DNA of 64,000 bases from Mycobacterium heidelbergense (GTDB lineage: Bacteria > Actinomycetota > Actinomycetes > Mycobacteriales > Mycobacteriaceae), in contig NZ_AP022615.1 of the NCBI RefSeq assembly GCF_010730745.1, positions 1,736,001-1,800,000 of the forward strand, in the 5' to 3' direction. Within the stretch, counting starts at the first letter, position 1. Each line of letters begins with the position of its first letter. The notes beneath the pieces are model-generated. The model did not search any database, was not told the origin of the DNA, and saw nothing but the letters and a program-made list of their open reading frames with translations. Shown piece by piece: positions 34,724-43,220 of this stretch. The position numbers and the translations under genes are program-made.

Positions 34724-35860
34724 TCAGCCGGGCTCGTCCGGTTTCGCCTGAACGATCGCCCCGACGTCGTCGGCCTCCCCGGCCTGCTCCTCGGCTTCGG
34801 CGGACGGATCCCGGGCGAGCAGCACCTGGATCGCGTTGTTGAGGAACGCGACCGTCGGCACGGCCAGCAGGGCGCCGACGATCCCGGCGAGCACGCCGCC
34901 GGTGGCGATGGCCAGCACCACCGCGAGCGGGTGGATGGAGACCGCCCGACCCATCACGAGCGGCTGCAGCAGATGGGCCTCCAGCTGGTTGACCGCGATG
35001 AGCAAACCCAACGTGATCAGCGCGTAGACGAAGCCCTTCGCGAGCAGGGCCACCACCACGGCCAGCAGGCCGGAGATCAGCGCACCGATCAGCGGGATGA
35101 AGGCGCCGAGAAACACCAGCGACGCTAGCGGCAGCGCCAGCGGGATGCCCATGATCGCCAGCCCCGTGCCGACGCCCGCCGCGTCGGTCAGGGCCACCAG
35201 GAACGTCGCCCGCACGTACCCGATGAGCGACCCGTATCCGGCATGGCCCGCCTCGCGCACCCTCTCCCGGACGTCGGCGGGGACGAGCTTGGTGACGTAT
35301 TGCCAGATGTTGCGGCCGCCGTAGAGGAAGAAGATCAGCGTGAACAGCACCAGCACCGCGGCCGTGACCAGCTCGGTGATGGTGGCCGCGGTGGCCAGCG
35401 CGCCGCTGGTCAGCTTGGCTTGGTTGTTGCGCAGCGCCTGGATGGCGGCGTTGCCCGCGTTGTCGATCTGTTCCCCGCGCAAATGCGCCGGCCCCTCGAT
35501 CAGCCACCTGCGGGTGGAATCGATGCTGCGGGTCACCTGCTCGGTCAGGTCGGGCAAGCCGTAGACGAACTGGATGATGACGAACGCCAGGATGCCGCCC
35601 ACGATGGCAAACCCGCCCAGCAGGACCAGCGTCACCGCGGCGCCGCGCGGCAGGCCCTTTTTGTCCAGCCAGTCAACCGCCGGCACCAGCAAAGCGCTGA
35701 TCATCAAGGCCAGCAACACCGGTACGACGATGACCTCGAGCTTTTTCACGACCCACAGCAGGGCCGTCGCCGCGGCGACGATGACGAGCAAACGCCACGC
35801 CCAGGCCGCGGCCTTGCGGACAAGGGGTTCGACCGACGCGTCGTCGAGGTTTGCTGACAT
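34724..35860 (-). CDS. AI-2E/PerM-family transporter (Rv0205-like)
   Basis: This 378-residue polytopic protein of the AI-2E transporter (PerM) family has about seven helices, with the first near 20-60. The family-typical stretch is around 225-330, including LVFLGAFIPLIGALISGLLA and NQLEAHLLQPLVMGRAVSIH. The C-terminal tail is acidic. It lies between mmpL3 (convergent) and the flippase-like gene (divergent, 158 bp between starts). Substrate unknown. Confidence 0.88.
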   Translation of the reverse strand: MSANLDDASVEPLVRKAAAWAWRLLVIVAAATALLWVVKKLEVIVVPVLLALMISALLVPAVDWLDKKGLPRGAAVTLVLLGGFAIVGGILAFVIIQFVYGLPDLTEQVTRSIDSTRRWLIEGPAHLRGEQIDNAGNAAIQALRNNQAKLTSGALATAATITELVTAAVLVLFTLIFFLYGGRNIWQYVTKLVPADVRERVREAGHAGYGSLIGYVRATFLVALTDAAGVGTGLAIMGIPLALPLASLVFLGAFIPLIGALISGLLAVVVALLAKGFVYALITLGLLIAVNQLEAHLLQPLVMGRAVSIHPLAVVLAIATGGVLAGIVGALLAVPTVAFLNNAIQVLLARDPSAEAEEQAGEADDVGAIVQAKPDEPG

Positions 35861-36018
35861 TCGGCCAGCCTATCTGGCGCCGGCCCGCCCCGAGGGTCGC
35901 CCGAAGGCCCGGCTCGGGTTTCCCGGGCCCCTGTCGCCGGCACGATCCGGTTACGACGACGACACGGTCGGTGCTGCGTCTCGATAGCCGCGCCACCTGC
36001 GCGGTTACCCTAAAGCAC

Positions 36019-37188
36019 GTGTCGCACGACGCGCCCGCCCACAAACTCCACCCGCGCGTGGGGGGACTCCCCCACACGCCGCGGGGCAAGTACTGGTGGG
36101 TGCGATGGGTGGTCCTCGGCATCGTCGCGGTCGTGCTTGCCGTCGAGATCGCACTCGGCTGGGACCAGCTGGCCAAGGCCTGGATGAGTTTGTATGAGGC
36201 CAACTGGTGGTGGCTGCTCGCGTCGGTGCTGGCCGCCGCCGCGTCGATGCACAGCTTCGCCCAGATCCAACGCACCCTGCTCAGATCCGCCGGTGTGCAC
36301 GTCAAGCAATTGCGGTCCGAGGCCGCGTTCTACGCCGCCAACTCGCTGAGCACGACGCTGCCCGGCGGGCCGGTGCTGTCGGCGACGTTCCTGTTCCGTC
36401 AGCAGCGGCTCTGGGGCGCCTCGACGGTGGTGGCGTCGTGGCAGTTGGTGATGTCGGGCGTGCTGCAGGCGGTGGGGCTGGCGCTGCTCGGCCTGGGGGG
36501 CGCCTTCTTCCTGGGCGCGAAGAACAACCCGTTCTCGCTGCTGTTCACGCTCGGCGGCTTCGTCGCGCTGCTGCTCCTGGCCCAGGCGGTGGCGTCGCGG
36601 CCGGAGCTGATCGACGGCATCGGCACGCGAGTTTTGGCGTGGGTCAACTCGATTCGCGGCAAACCGGCCGACACCGGTCTGGACAAGTGGCGCGAGACGC
36701 TCATGCAGCTCGAATCGGTGAGCCTGGGCCGCCGCGACCTGGGGGTGGCGTTCGGTTGGTCGATGTTCAACTGGATCGCGGACGTGGCCTGCCTCGGCTT
36801 CGCCGCGTACGCCGCCGGCGACCACGCGTCCGTCGCCGGGTTGACGGTGGCGTATGCGGCCGCTCGCGCGGTCGGCACGATACCGCTGATGCCGGGCGGG
36901 TTGTTGGTGGTCGAGGCGGTGCTCGTGCCCGGGCTGATATCCAGCGGGATGTCGTTGCCGAGCGCGATCTCGGCCATGCTGCTCTACCGGCTGATCAGCT
37001 GGTTGCTGATCGCCGCCGTCGGCTGGGTGGTGTTCTTCTTCGTGTTCCGCACCGAGAACACCGCCGACTCGGACGACGACCCGATCACCGGTCCGCTGCC
37101 GCTGCTGCCGCATCAGAGCGGCCCCTCCGACGACCCGGCCGACGACGCCCTGCAGGGTCCGCTACCGCCGCCCGAGCCGAACCCGTAG
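36019..37188 (+). CDS. Flippase-like membrane protein (Rv0204c-like)
   Basis: This polytopic protein of 389 residues starts at GTG 36019. The arrangement, including NSLSTTLPGGPVLSATFLFR and the RAVGTIPLMPGGLLVVEAVL segment, is that of the lysylphosphatidylglycerol synthase transmembrane/flippase-like domain (UPF0104 type). The catalytic aminoacyl-transferase domain is absent. About eight membrane helices are visible, followed by an acidic/proline tail from 350 on. It may move a lipid across the membrane; with mmpL3 and mmpL11 close by, an envelope-lipid role is attractive but unproven. Confidence 0.82.
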   Translation: MSHDAPAHKLHPRVGGLPHTPRGKYWWVRWVVLGIVAVVLAVEIALGWDQLAKAWMSLYEANWWWLLASVLAAAASMHSFAQIQRTLLRSAGVHVKQLRSEAAFYAANSLSTTLPGGPVLSATFLFRQQRLWGASTVVASWQLVMSGVLQAVGLALLGLGGAFFLGAKNNPFSLLFTLGGFVALLLLAQAVASRPELIDGIGTRVLAWVNSIRGKPADTGLDKWRETLMQLESVSLGRRDLGVAFGWSMFNWIADVACLGFAAYAAGDHASVAGLTVAYAAARAVGTIPLMPGGLLVVEAVLVPGLISSGMSLPSAISAMLLYRLISWLLIAAVGWVVFFFVFRTENTADSDDDPITGPLPLLPHQSGPSDDPADDALQGPLPPPEPNP

Positions 37189-37242
37189 GCGGGGTTTGGT
37201 GCCGTCGGCCGGGTTGGACGCTTGTCGGCCGGTTGGGTGCTC

Positions 37243-37361
37243 GAGTGTGAACCCAGGGCTTTGGGTGTGAGCCCAGGGCGGGATTCCGGCGGACCAGTTT
37301 CGCGCCCACGCCTCACAATCGAAGCCCACGCCTCACAATCAAAAGCCCAGGCTTCACAATC
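37243..37361. repeat. Array of five 17-bp units, two forward and three inverted
   Basis: The forward units GAGTGTGAACCCAGGGC (37243) and GGGTGTGAGCCCAGGGC (37263) face three inverted units at 37304, 37324 and 37345 of the form GCCCACGCCTCACAATC. Spacing is about 20 bp inside each group. It sits in the spacer between the ends of the flippase-like and hemophore genes and could fold into a stem and terminate both. Confidence 0.75.
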
Positions 37362-37478
37362 GACGGCCGACCCAAAGCGGCGGGGTCTTAGCGGCGGCGT
37401 TTGACGTAGCGTCGGGGCCAGAGCGCAGCCGCCCGGGGACGCGGGCGGCGCTAAGACGCCGTCGGCGCCAAACGGAGT

Positions 37479-38015
37479 TCAGCCCGCGTTGTTCGGCTTC
37501 GGCGCACCGCCCACCGTCACGCCGGGCAGCAGCGCGCCCGCGGCCGGCAGCGCGCCCGCGGCCGGCGGAATGCCCGCGGGCGGGACCGGACCCGCCGCGA
37601 GCGGGGCGCCCGCCGCGCCCTGGGCCTGCTGCATAAGGCCCATCGCCTGGGGGATCGTGATCGGCAGCTTGCACTGCATCGACATGTTGGTCAGCGGCTG
37701 CGCGATCGACGTCATGTCACCGGCAACCTTGGGGTTGGCCTCGAAGTAGGACTTCAGCCCCGTCAACGACTGCGGCCCCGCCTGCTGCTGCAGCATCGTG
37801 GTCATCGTCTGGTTGGTCTCGGGATGCGAGTCCAGGTAGTCGCCCATCGACTTGGACACCGACCCGATCGTCCTCGCGACCTCGCTGGCCGCGCACGGGT
37901 CGTTGGAACCTGTCGCCGGCGGCCCCGCCAACACAGCGACAGCGGCGGCGGGCACCGCGGCGGCGATCAGCCCCGCGATGAGTCTGCGGCGCCTGGTCAC
38001 GCTGCCTGTCGTCAT
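37479..38015 (-). CDS. Secreted hemophore-related protein (Rv0203-like)
   Basis: A 178-residue exported protein has a signal peptide at 1-31 (RRRRLIAGLIAAAVPAAAVA). The small helical domain contains two cysteines, Cys41 and the one in MSMQCKLP, as in the mycobacterial haemophore family. After about 125 it carries a Gly/Ala/Pro-rich tail that lengthens it compared with the 136-residue Rv0203 I remember. Rv0203 binds heme outside the cell and passes it to MmpL3 and MmpL11, whose genes flank this one. The heme role is inferred from that locus. It is divergent from mmpL11. Confidence 0.8.
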   Translation of the reverse strand: MTTGSVTRRRRLIAGLIAAAVPAAAVAVLAGPPATGSNDPCAASEVARTIGSVSKSMGDYLDSHPETNQTMTTMLQQQAGPQSLTGLKSYFEANPKVAGDMTSIAQPLTNMSMQCKLPITIPQAMGLMQQAQGAAGAPLAAGPVPPAGIPPAAGALPAAGALLPGVTVGGAPKPNNAG

Positions 38016-38335
38016 GGATCACTCCTTAAAGTTCGCAAGGCGCACCCCGCACCTGGCAAACGGACGCAAGAGATGGCCCGACGGCGGGGTCCCCCGTGCC
38101 CGCGCGGCCATCCGACATCCTGCCATCACCGACCTGGTCGGCGCCAAGCCGCCGCCGCCCCTTGTGACCGAAATCCCGGTTGATCACCGGTTCACAACGA
38201 CTTGGCAGCGTCTTGGCAACATCGGCGTCTTTGCAGCTCAGGATGCCGATAGCCGACATAATCCACAGGCTGCTGCGGTATCCTCGCCTGCACGCATCGC
38301 GCGAGAAACCGGGGAGTGAAGAAATCCAGCAGTTC
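38016..38335. other. Divergent promoter region, hemophore and mmpL11
   Basis: These 320 bases separate the two start codons. The hemophore side has AAGGAG a few bases before its ATG. The mmpL11 frame is open back to 38180, but the conserved protein start is at 38336. I see no clear heme- or iron-regulator box by eye; an IdeR-type site would be expected to show a 19-bp AT-rich palindrome, and none is obvious. Confidence 0.4.
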
Positions 38336-41300
38336 ATGATGCGCCTCAGCCGCAGCCTGCGTAAGCACCGCTGGTTGGTCTTCACAGGCTGGTTGCTGGC
38401 ATTGGTGCCGGCGGTCTACCTGGCGATGACGCAGTCCGGAAACCTCACCGGCGGTGGTTTCGAGGTGGCCGGCTCCCAGTCGCTGGCGGTGCACGACCAA
38501 CTCGAGGATTTGTACCACGACCAGGGCGCGTCCGCGCTGGCGCTGGTGGCGGCGCCCCGGCCGGACGCCAGCTACCAGGACATCAACGACGCGGTCGCGT
38601 TCCTGAGGCGGGTCGCCGGCGAGTTCCCCGGCGTAACCGAGGCGCCCAACCCCGCCCAGCGGCCGCCGCAGCCCGACCGGCCGTATGTGCTGTCGCTGCG
38701 GCTCGACGCCCGCAACGCCAACACCAGCGACGTTGCCAAGCAGCTGCGCCACAAGGTTGGCATCAAGGGCGATCAGTCCGGCCAGACCGCCAACGGCCGG
38801 GTGCGGCTGTACGTCATCGGGCAGGGCGCGCTCAGCGCCGCCGCGGCGGCAAACACCAAGCGCGACATCGCCGCCGCCGAACGCTGGAACCTGCCCATCA
38901 TCCTGATCGTCTTGCTGGCGGTGTTCGGCTCGCTGGCCGCCGCGGCGATCCCGCTCGCCCTCGGCGTCTGCACGGTCGTGGTCACCATGGGCCTCGTCTA
39001 CCTGCTGTCGGCGTACACGACCATGTCGGTGTTCGTGACGTCGACGGTGTCGATGTTCGGGATCGCGCTCGCCGTTGACTATTCGCTGTTCATCCTGATG
39101 CGTTTCCGCGAGGAGCTGCGCAGCGGCCGCCAGCCGAACGAAGCCGTGGACGCCGCGATGGCCACGTCCGGCCTCGCGGTCGTGCTGTCGGGGATGACCG
39201 TCGTCGCGTCCCTCACCGGGATCTACCTCATCAACACCCCCGCGCTGAAGTCGATGGCCACCGGGGCGATCCTGGCCGTCGCGGTGGCGATGCTGACGTC
39301 GGCGACCCTGACGCCGGCGGTGTTGGCGACGTTCGGCCGGGCGGCCGCCAAAAGGTCGGCGCTGCTGCACTGGTCGCGCCGGCCGGAGAGCACCCAGTCC
39401 CGGTTCTGGAACCGCTGGATCGGATGGGTGATGCGCCGGCCATGGATATCGGCGGTCGCGGCGTCGCTGGTGCTGCTCGTCATGGCGGTACCGGTGGCGT
39501 CGATGGTGTTGGGCAACAGCCTGCTTCGCCAGTTCGACTCGTCGCACGAGATCCGCGCCGGGGTGGGCGCGGCGGCCGAGGCGCTCGGGCCCGGCGCGCT
39601 GGGCCCCATTCGGGTGCTGATCACCTTTCCCGACGGCGGCGCGGCCGCACCCGAGCACGGCCAGATGATCGCCGCCATCCGTCAGCGGATGACGCAGGCG
39701 CCCAACATCGTCTCGGTGTCGCCGCCCCAATTCGCCGAGGACAACGGCAGCGCCCTGCTGTCCGCGGTGTTATCGGTCGATCCCGAGGACATGCGCGCCC
39801 GGGACGCCGTGAGCTGGATGCGCGCGCAGCTACCCCGGATTCCCGACGCCGGAACGGCGCGCGTCGACGTCGGCGGCCCGACCGCGCTGATCAAGGACTT
39901 CGATGACCGGGTGTCGCAGACCGAGCCGCTGGTGCTGCTCTTCGTCGCGCTGATCGCTTTCGTGATGCTGTTGATCTCCATCCACTCGGTGTTCCTGGCG
40001 TTCAAGGGCGTGCTGATGACGTTGCTGTCGGTCGCCGCCGCCTACGGCAGCCTGGTGATGGTTTTCCAGTGGGGATGGCTGCGGGACCTCGGTTTCGCGC
40101 AGATCAGCTCGATCGACAGCACCGTTCCCCCGCTGGTGCTGGCGATGACCTTCGGGTTGTCGATGGACTACGAGATCTTCCTGCTCACCCGCATCCGGGA
40201 ACGCTTCCTGCACTCCGGGAACACCCGCGACGCGGTCGCCTACGGCGTCAGCACCAGCGCCCGCACGATCACCAGCGCCGCGCTGATCATGATCGCGGTG
40301 TTCATCGGCTTCGCGTTCGCCGGCATGCCGCTGGTCGCCGAGATCGGCGTGGCGTGCGCCGTCGCGATCGCGGTGGACGCCACGGTGGTGCGGCTGGTCC
40401 TGGTTCCCGCGTTGATGGCGATGTTCGCCCAGTGGAACTGGTGGCTGCCCGGCTGGCTGCGCCGCGTGCTGCCGTCGGTCGACTTCGACCGGCCGCTGCC
40501 CGAGGTCGACCTCGGCGACGTCGTGGTCATCCCCGACGACATCTCGGCGCTGACGGCGCCCAGCGCCGACCTGCGGATGGTGCTCAAGTCGGCCGCGAAG
40601 CTCAAGGACCTGGCGCCCGACGCCATTTGCGTGGCCGACCCGCTCGCCTTCACCGGTTGCGGGCGCAACGGCGGGGAGGATCGGGGCCAGGGCCCCGGAC
40701 AGATCCCGCACCAGGTCGACATCGGCGACGACACCGCGGGGACCCCGGCGGGCCCCGTCGGCGACAAGGCCGGCACCAACGGCCACCCGGGCGCAAAGAA
40801 GCTGGTCGGCGGGCTGGCGTCGCGCAACGGCATCGCCCGCGCGATCGCCGGCTCGGACCGGCCGGTGCATCCGGTCACGTTGTGGCGGGGGCGGCTCTCG
40901 GTCGCCATCGACGCCCTCGAGGCCGGCTTGGAGGCCGACACCGCGACGGCGGGGGCCGCCGACGGTCCGAGGTACGAGCGGCGCAGCCCGGTGGAGACCA
41001 CCCACGTGCAGCTGCCCACCGGCGACCGGCTGCTCGTCCCGACCGGTGCCGAAGCGCTGCGACTCAAGGGCTACCTGATCATGTGCCGTAACAGCAGCCG
41101 CGATTATGCCGACTTTGCTGACATGGTCGAGACGGTGGAACCCGAGACCGCCGCCGTGGTGCTGTCCGGGATGGATAGGTATTACTGTTGTCAAACGCCG
41201 AAGCGGGAGTGGATCGCCACCCAGTTGGTCCGCCGGCTCGCGGACCCGCATCCTTGCGATTTCGGCGACGATCGGTGGTCGGAACCCGACGCCAAGGCGG

Positions 41301-41365
41301 GCTGGGACGAGGTCAGGCAGCGCTGCCTGTCGGTTGCCGTGGCGATGCTGGAGGAGGCGAGGTGA
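38336..41365 (+). CDS. mmpL11: Lipid/heme transporter MmpL11
   Basis: This RND-family transporter of 1009 residues exports monomeromycolyl diacylglycerol and mycolate wax esters in M. tuberculosis and contributes to heme uptake. The relay pairs are Asp248-Tyr249 (GIALAVDYSLF) and Asp611-Tyr612 (GLSMDYEIFLL). The ATG at 38336 gives MMRLSRSLRKHRWLVF, which matches the MmpL11 start I remember. The C-terminal cytoplasmic region is about 40 residues longer than the 966-residue M. tuberculosis protein, with a Gly/Asp-rich insert near 785-835. It overlaps the next gene by GTGA. Confidence 0.95.
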   Translation: MMRLSRSLRKHRWLVFTGWLLALVPAVYLAMTQSGNLTGGGFEVAGSQSLAVHDQLEDLYHDQGASALALVAAPRPDASYQDINDAVAFLRRVAGEFPGVTEAPNPAQRPPQPDRPYVLSLRLDARNANTSDVAKQLRHKVGIKGDQSGQTANGRVRLYVIGQGALSAAAAANTKRDIAAAERWNLPIILIVLLAVFGSLAAAAIPLALGVCTVVVTMGLVYLLSAYTTMSVFVTSTVSMFGIALAVDYSLFILMRFREELRSGRQPNEAVDAAMATSGLAVVLSGMTVVASLTGIYLINTPALKSMATGAILAVAVAMLTSATLTPAVLATFGRAAAKRSALLHWSRRPESTQSRFWNRWIGWVMRRPWISAVAASLVLLVMAVPVASMVLGNSLLRQFDSSHEIRAGVGAAAEALGPGALGPIRVLITFPDGGAAAPEHGQMIAAIRQRMTQAPNIVSVSPPQFAEDNGSALLSAVLSVDPEDMRARDAVSWMRAQLPRIPDAGTARVDVGGPTALIKDFDDRVSQTEPLVLLFVALIAFVMLLISIHSVFLAFKGVLMTLLSVAAAYGSLVMVFQWGWLRDLGFAQISSIDSTVPPLVLAMTFGLSMDYEIFLLTRIRERFLHSGNTRDAVAYGVSTSARTITSAALIMIAVFIGFAFAGMPLVAEIGVACAVAIAVDATVVRLVLVPALMAMFAQWNWWLPGWLRRVLPSVDFDRPLPEVDLGDVVVIPDDISALTAPSADLRMVLKSAAKLKDLAPDAICVADPLAFTGCGRNGGEDRGQGPGQIPHQVDIGDDTAGTPAGPVGDKAGTNGHPGAKKLVGGLASRNGIARAIAGSDRPVHPVTLWRGRLSVAIDALEAGLEADTATAGAADGPRYERRSPVETTHVQLPTGDRLLVPTGAEALRLKGYLIMCRNSSRDYADFADMVETVEPETAAVVLSGMDRYYCCQTPKREWIATQLVRRLADPHPCDFGDDRWSEPDAKAGWDEVRQRCLSVAVAMLEEAR

Positions 41366-41886
41366 CGTTGGCATCCGACCGGCGCCCCGCACCGCCGCCC
41401 GAGCGGCCCGCGGATGAACAGCGCGGGCCTTCCGGACCCCTTCCGGACCCCGACCAGGCGGTGGAGTTCTGGCCGACGTCGGCCATCCGTTCGGCGCTGC
41501 AGGGCGGGGACATCGCCACCTGGAAGCGCATCGCCGCCGCACTCAAACGCGACCCCTACGGGCGGACCGCCCGCCAGGTCGAGGAGGTCCTGGACGGCAC
41601 CCGGCCCTACGGCATCTCCAAGGCCCTGTGGGAGGTGCTGGAGCGCGCCCGCAGCCACCTGCAGGCCAACGAACGCGCCGAGGTGGCCCGCCACGTGCGA
41701 CTGCTGATCGACCGGTCCGGCCTGGGCCAACACGAATTCGCGTCCCGCATCGGGGTGGCGTCCGAGGAGCTGGCCGCGTACCTCGACGGCGCCACCAGCC
41801 CGTCGGCCGCGCTGATGATCCGGATGCGCCGCCTGTCGGATCGATTCGTCAAGGTGAAGTCGGCGCGCCCGGCCGATTCCAACTGA
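41362..41886 (+). CDS. HTH-containing conserved protein (Rv0201c-like)
   Basis: This 174-residue protein begins at GTG 41362 inside the mmpL11 stop. The first 35 residues are Pro-rich. A helical middle part (ALKRDPYGRTARQVEEVLDG) is followed by a helix-turn-helix of XRE type near 115-160: LLIDRSGLGQHEFASRIGVA, then EELAAYLDGATSPSAALMIR. It probably binds DNA or acts as a partner of a regulator. Coupling to mmpL11 suggests control of, or co-expression with, that transporter. Confidence 0.75.
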   Translation: MTLASDRRPAPPPERPADEQRGPSGPLPDPDQAVEFWPTSAIRSALQGGDIATWKRIAAALKRDPYGRTARQVEEVLDGTRPYGISKALWEVLERARSHLQANERAEVARHVRLLIDRSGLGQHEFASRIGVASEELAAYLDGATSPSAALMIRMRRLSDRFVKVKSARPADSN

Positions 41887-41892
41887 CTCTCG

Positions 41893-42582
41893 TCAGCGCG
41901 AGTTGATCGGCGCCACGTCGGACACCAGCCAGCTGCCGTCGCGCTTGGTCAGCGTCACCCGCAGCGCGGGCGCCGCCTGAGCCGCGGGCTGGCCGGGCGT
42001 GTCCTGAGTGACCCGCAGGATCACCGCCACACTGGCCGCCGACGGCCCGAGGGCCTCGACGCCGGCCGCCAGCGTGGCCGCGTGGGCCGTGACGTTGTGC
42101 TGGGCCAGGTCGACGCTGGACTTTTTGTACTGCTCCTTGAACGCGCCCGCCTGCTCCGGCGCCATCATGGCGCCGGCCCGATCGATCGAGCTCGTCGGGT
42201 CGCCCGGGGTGAACGACGCCATCGCCTCGGCCATGCCCGTGGCGACCCGAACCACCTCGCGGGAGTCCTTTCTGAAGTCGCGGTCCGGCGTCGTCCAGTG
42301 CGTGAACCCCGTCCACACCGAGGCCGCCAGCGCGGCCGCGCACAGGAAGACCACGGCCAGCCGCAGCCCCGGCGCGTCGTCGTCGGTGCCGACGCTCACC
42401 GAATCGCGGCGCAGCAGCCAGAAATTGACGCCCACGCCCTCGACGATCAGCAGCACCAGCACCGAGCAGGCCGACACCCACCACAGCGGCCAGCCGAGCA
42501 CCACCCCGATCGCCAGCAGCGCGGCGATCGCGGCCAGCGGGGCCACGACGTCGAAGGCCAGCAGCCGCCACCTGTTTCTCAT
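41893..42582 (-). CDS. omamB: Mce-associated membrane protein OmamB-like
   Basis: A 229-residue protein has two N-terminal membrane segments (about 8-32 and 36-56), a third hydrophobic stretch near 72-95, and an extracytoplasmic domain of the Mce-associated (Mam) type ending in LTKRDGSWLVSDVAPINSR. It follows the omamA gene with an ATGA overlap. I recall the pair as Rv0199/Rv0200, orphan Mam proteins; OmamA stabilises Mce transporters that import lipids and cholesterol. The B-protein role is less certain. Confidence 0.8.
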   Translation of the reverse strand: MRNRWRLLAFDVVAPLAAIAALLAIGVVLGWPLWWVSACSVLVLLIVEGVGVNFWLLRRDSVSVGTDDDAPGLRLAVVFLCAAALAASVWTGFTHWTTPDRDFRKDSREVVRVATGMAEAMASFTPGDPTSSIDRAGAMMAPEQAGAFKEQYKKSSVDLAQHNVTAHAATLAAGVEALGPSAASVAVILRVTQDTPGQPAAQAAPALRVTLTKRDGSWLVSDVAPINSR

Positions 42583-43178
42583 CGGATCGATTCCAGCCTG
42601 GAGACCATCAACTTGCCGTCCACGTCGGACACGTCGAGCCGCAGGTTCCAGTGCACCGTTTGCGGCTTGGCGCCGGCGTTCTCGCTGACCGACGTCGCGA
42701 CCAGCATCACCGAGTCCGTTCGGGTGGCGAACGCCGGCGACGTGGTGGCGGGCCTCGCGACGCCGGGCTGGGCGTCCGGGTCGTGGTGCACCGTTTCGAT
42801 GGCCACCGCCTCGATCCGGCCGGCGCTCTGCGACTGCAGCTTCTGCACCACCTGCCGGTAAGGCTGCATGGCCGCGTCGAAGTCGGTGTTGAGCTCTCCC
42901 ACCGTGCCGTCGTGCAGCCGCTGCAGGCTGGCGTCGATGTTGCCGCTGTTCATGTTGATCAACACGCCCGTCCACTCGGCGGCGGTCTGCATGACGCGGG
43001 TCAGGTACGTGCGTTCGCCCGCCTCGTCGCGGTGCGCCGACCAGATGAGCACGCCGAGCACGACCGCGGTTACCGACAGCACGCCGAGAACGGTCGACGC
43101 GATGCCGTAACCGGAGAAGATCGGGCCGGTCGCTGGCTCGTCTTCGGTCGCTGGCTCGGTCTGCTCCCCGTCGGACAT
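42579..43178 (-). CDS. omamA: Orphan Mce-associated membrane protein OmamA
   Basis: This 199-residue protein has a short acidic cytoplasmic start, one membrane helix at about 25-46, and a NTF2-like outer domain with FDAAMQPYRQVVQKLQSQSA and the closing strands LDVSDVDGKLMVSRLESI. That is the Mam architecture. In M. tuberculosis OmamA (Rv0199) is needed for stable Mce1 and Mce4 lipid-import complexes, so this is probably a multi-locus accessory factor for fatty-acid and cholesterol uptake. The start is ATG 43178, 42 bp from the divergent zmp1 start. Confidence 0.85.
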   Translation of the reverse strand: MSDGEQTEPATEDEPATGPIFSGYGIASTVLGVLSVTAVVLGVLIWSAHRDEAGERTYLTRVMQTAAEWTGVLINMNSGNIDASLQRLHDGTVGELNTDFDAAMQPYRQVVQKLQSQSAGRIEAVAIETVHHDPDAQPGVARPATTSPAFATRTDSVMLVATSVSENAGAKPQTVHWNLRLDVSDVDGKLMVSRLESIR

Positions 43179-43220
43179 GGCCAGATCGTTGCACCCAAAA
43201 GAAGATGGAAGGATGGCGGG

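Noticed and set aside
37261..37380. CRISPR-like array
   Set aside because: Units are only 17 bp, spacers are three to four bases except for one 24-base gap, and orientation is mixed. It does not fit a CRISPR, and no cas genes are present.
38192..39730. Minus-strand open frame of 512 codons opposite mmpL11
   Set aside because: It is a mirror of the conserved mmpL11 codons with a His/Arg/Gln-rich composition and no motif.
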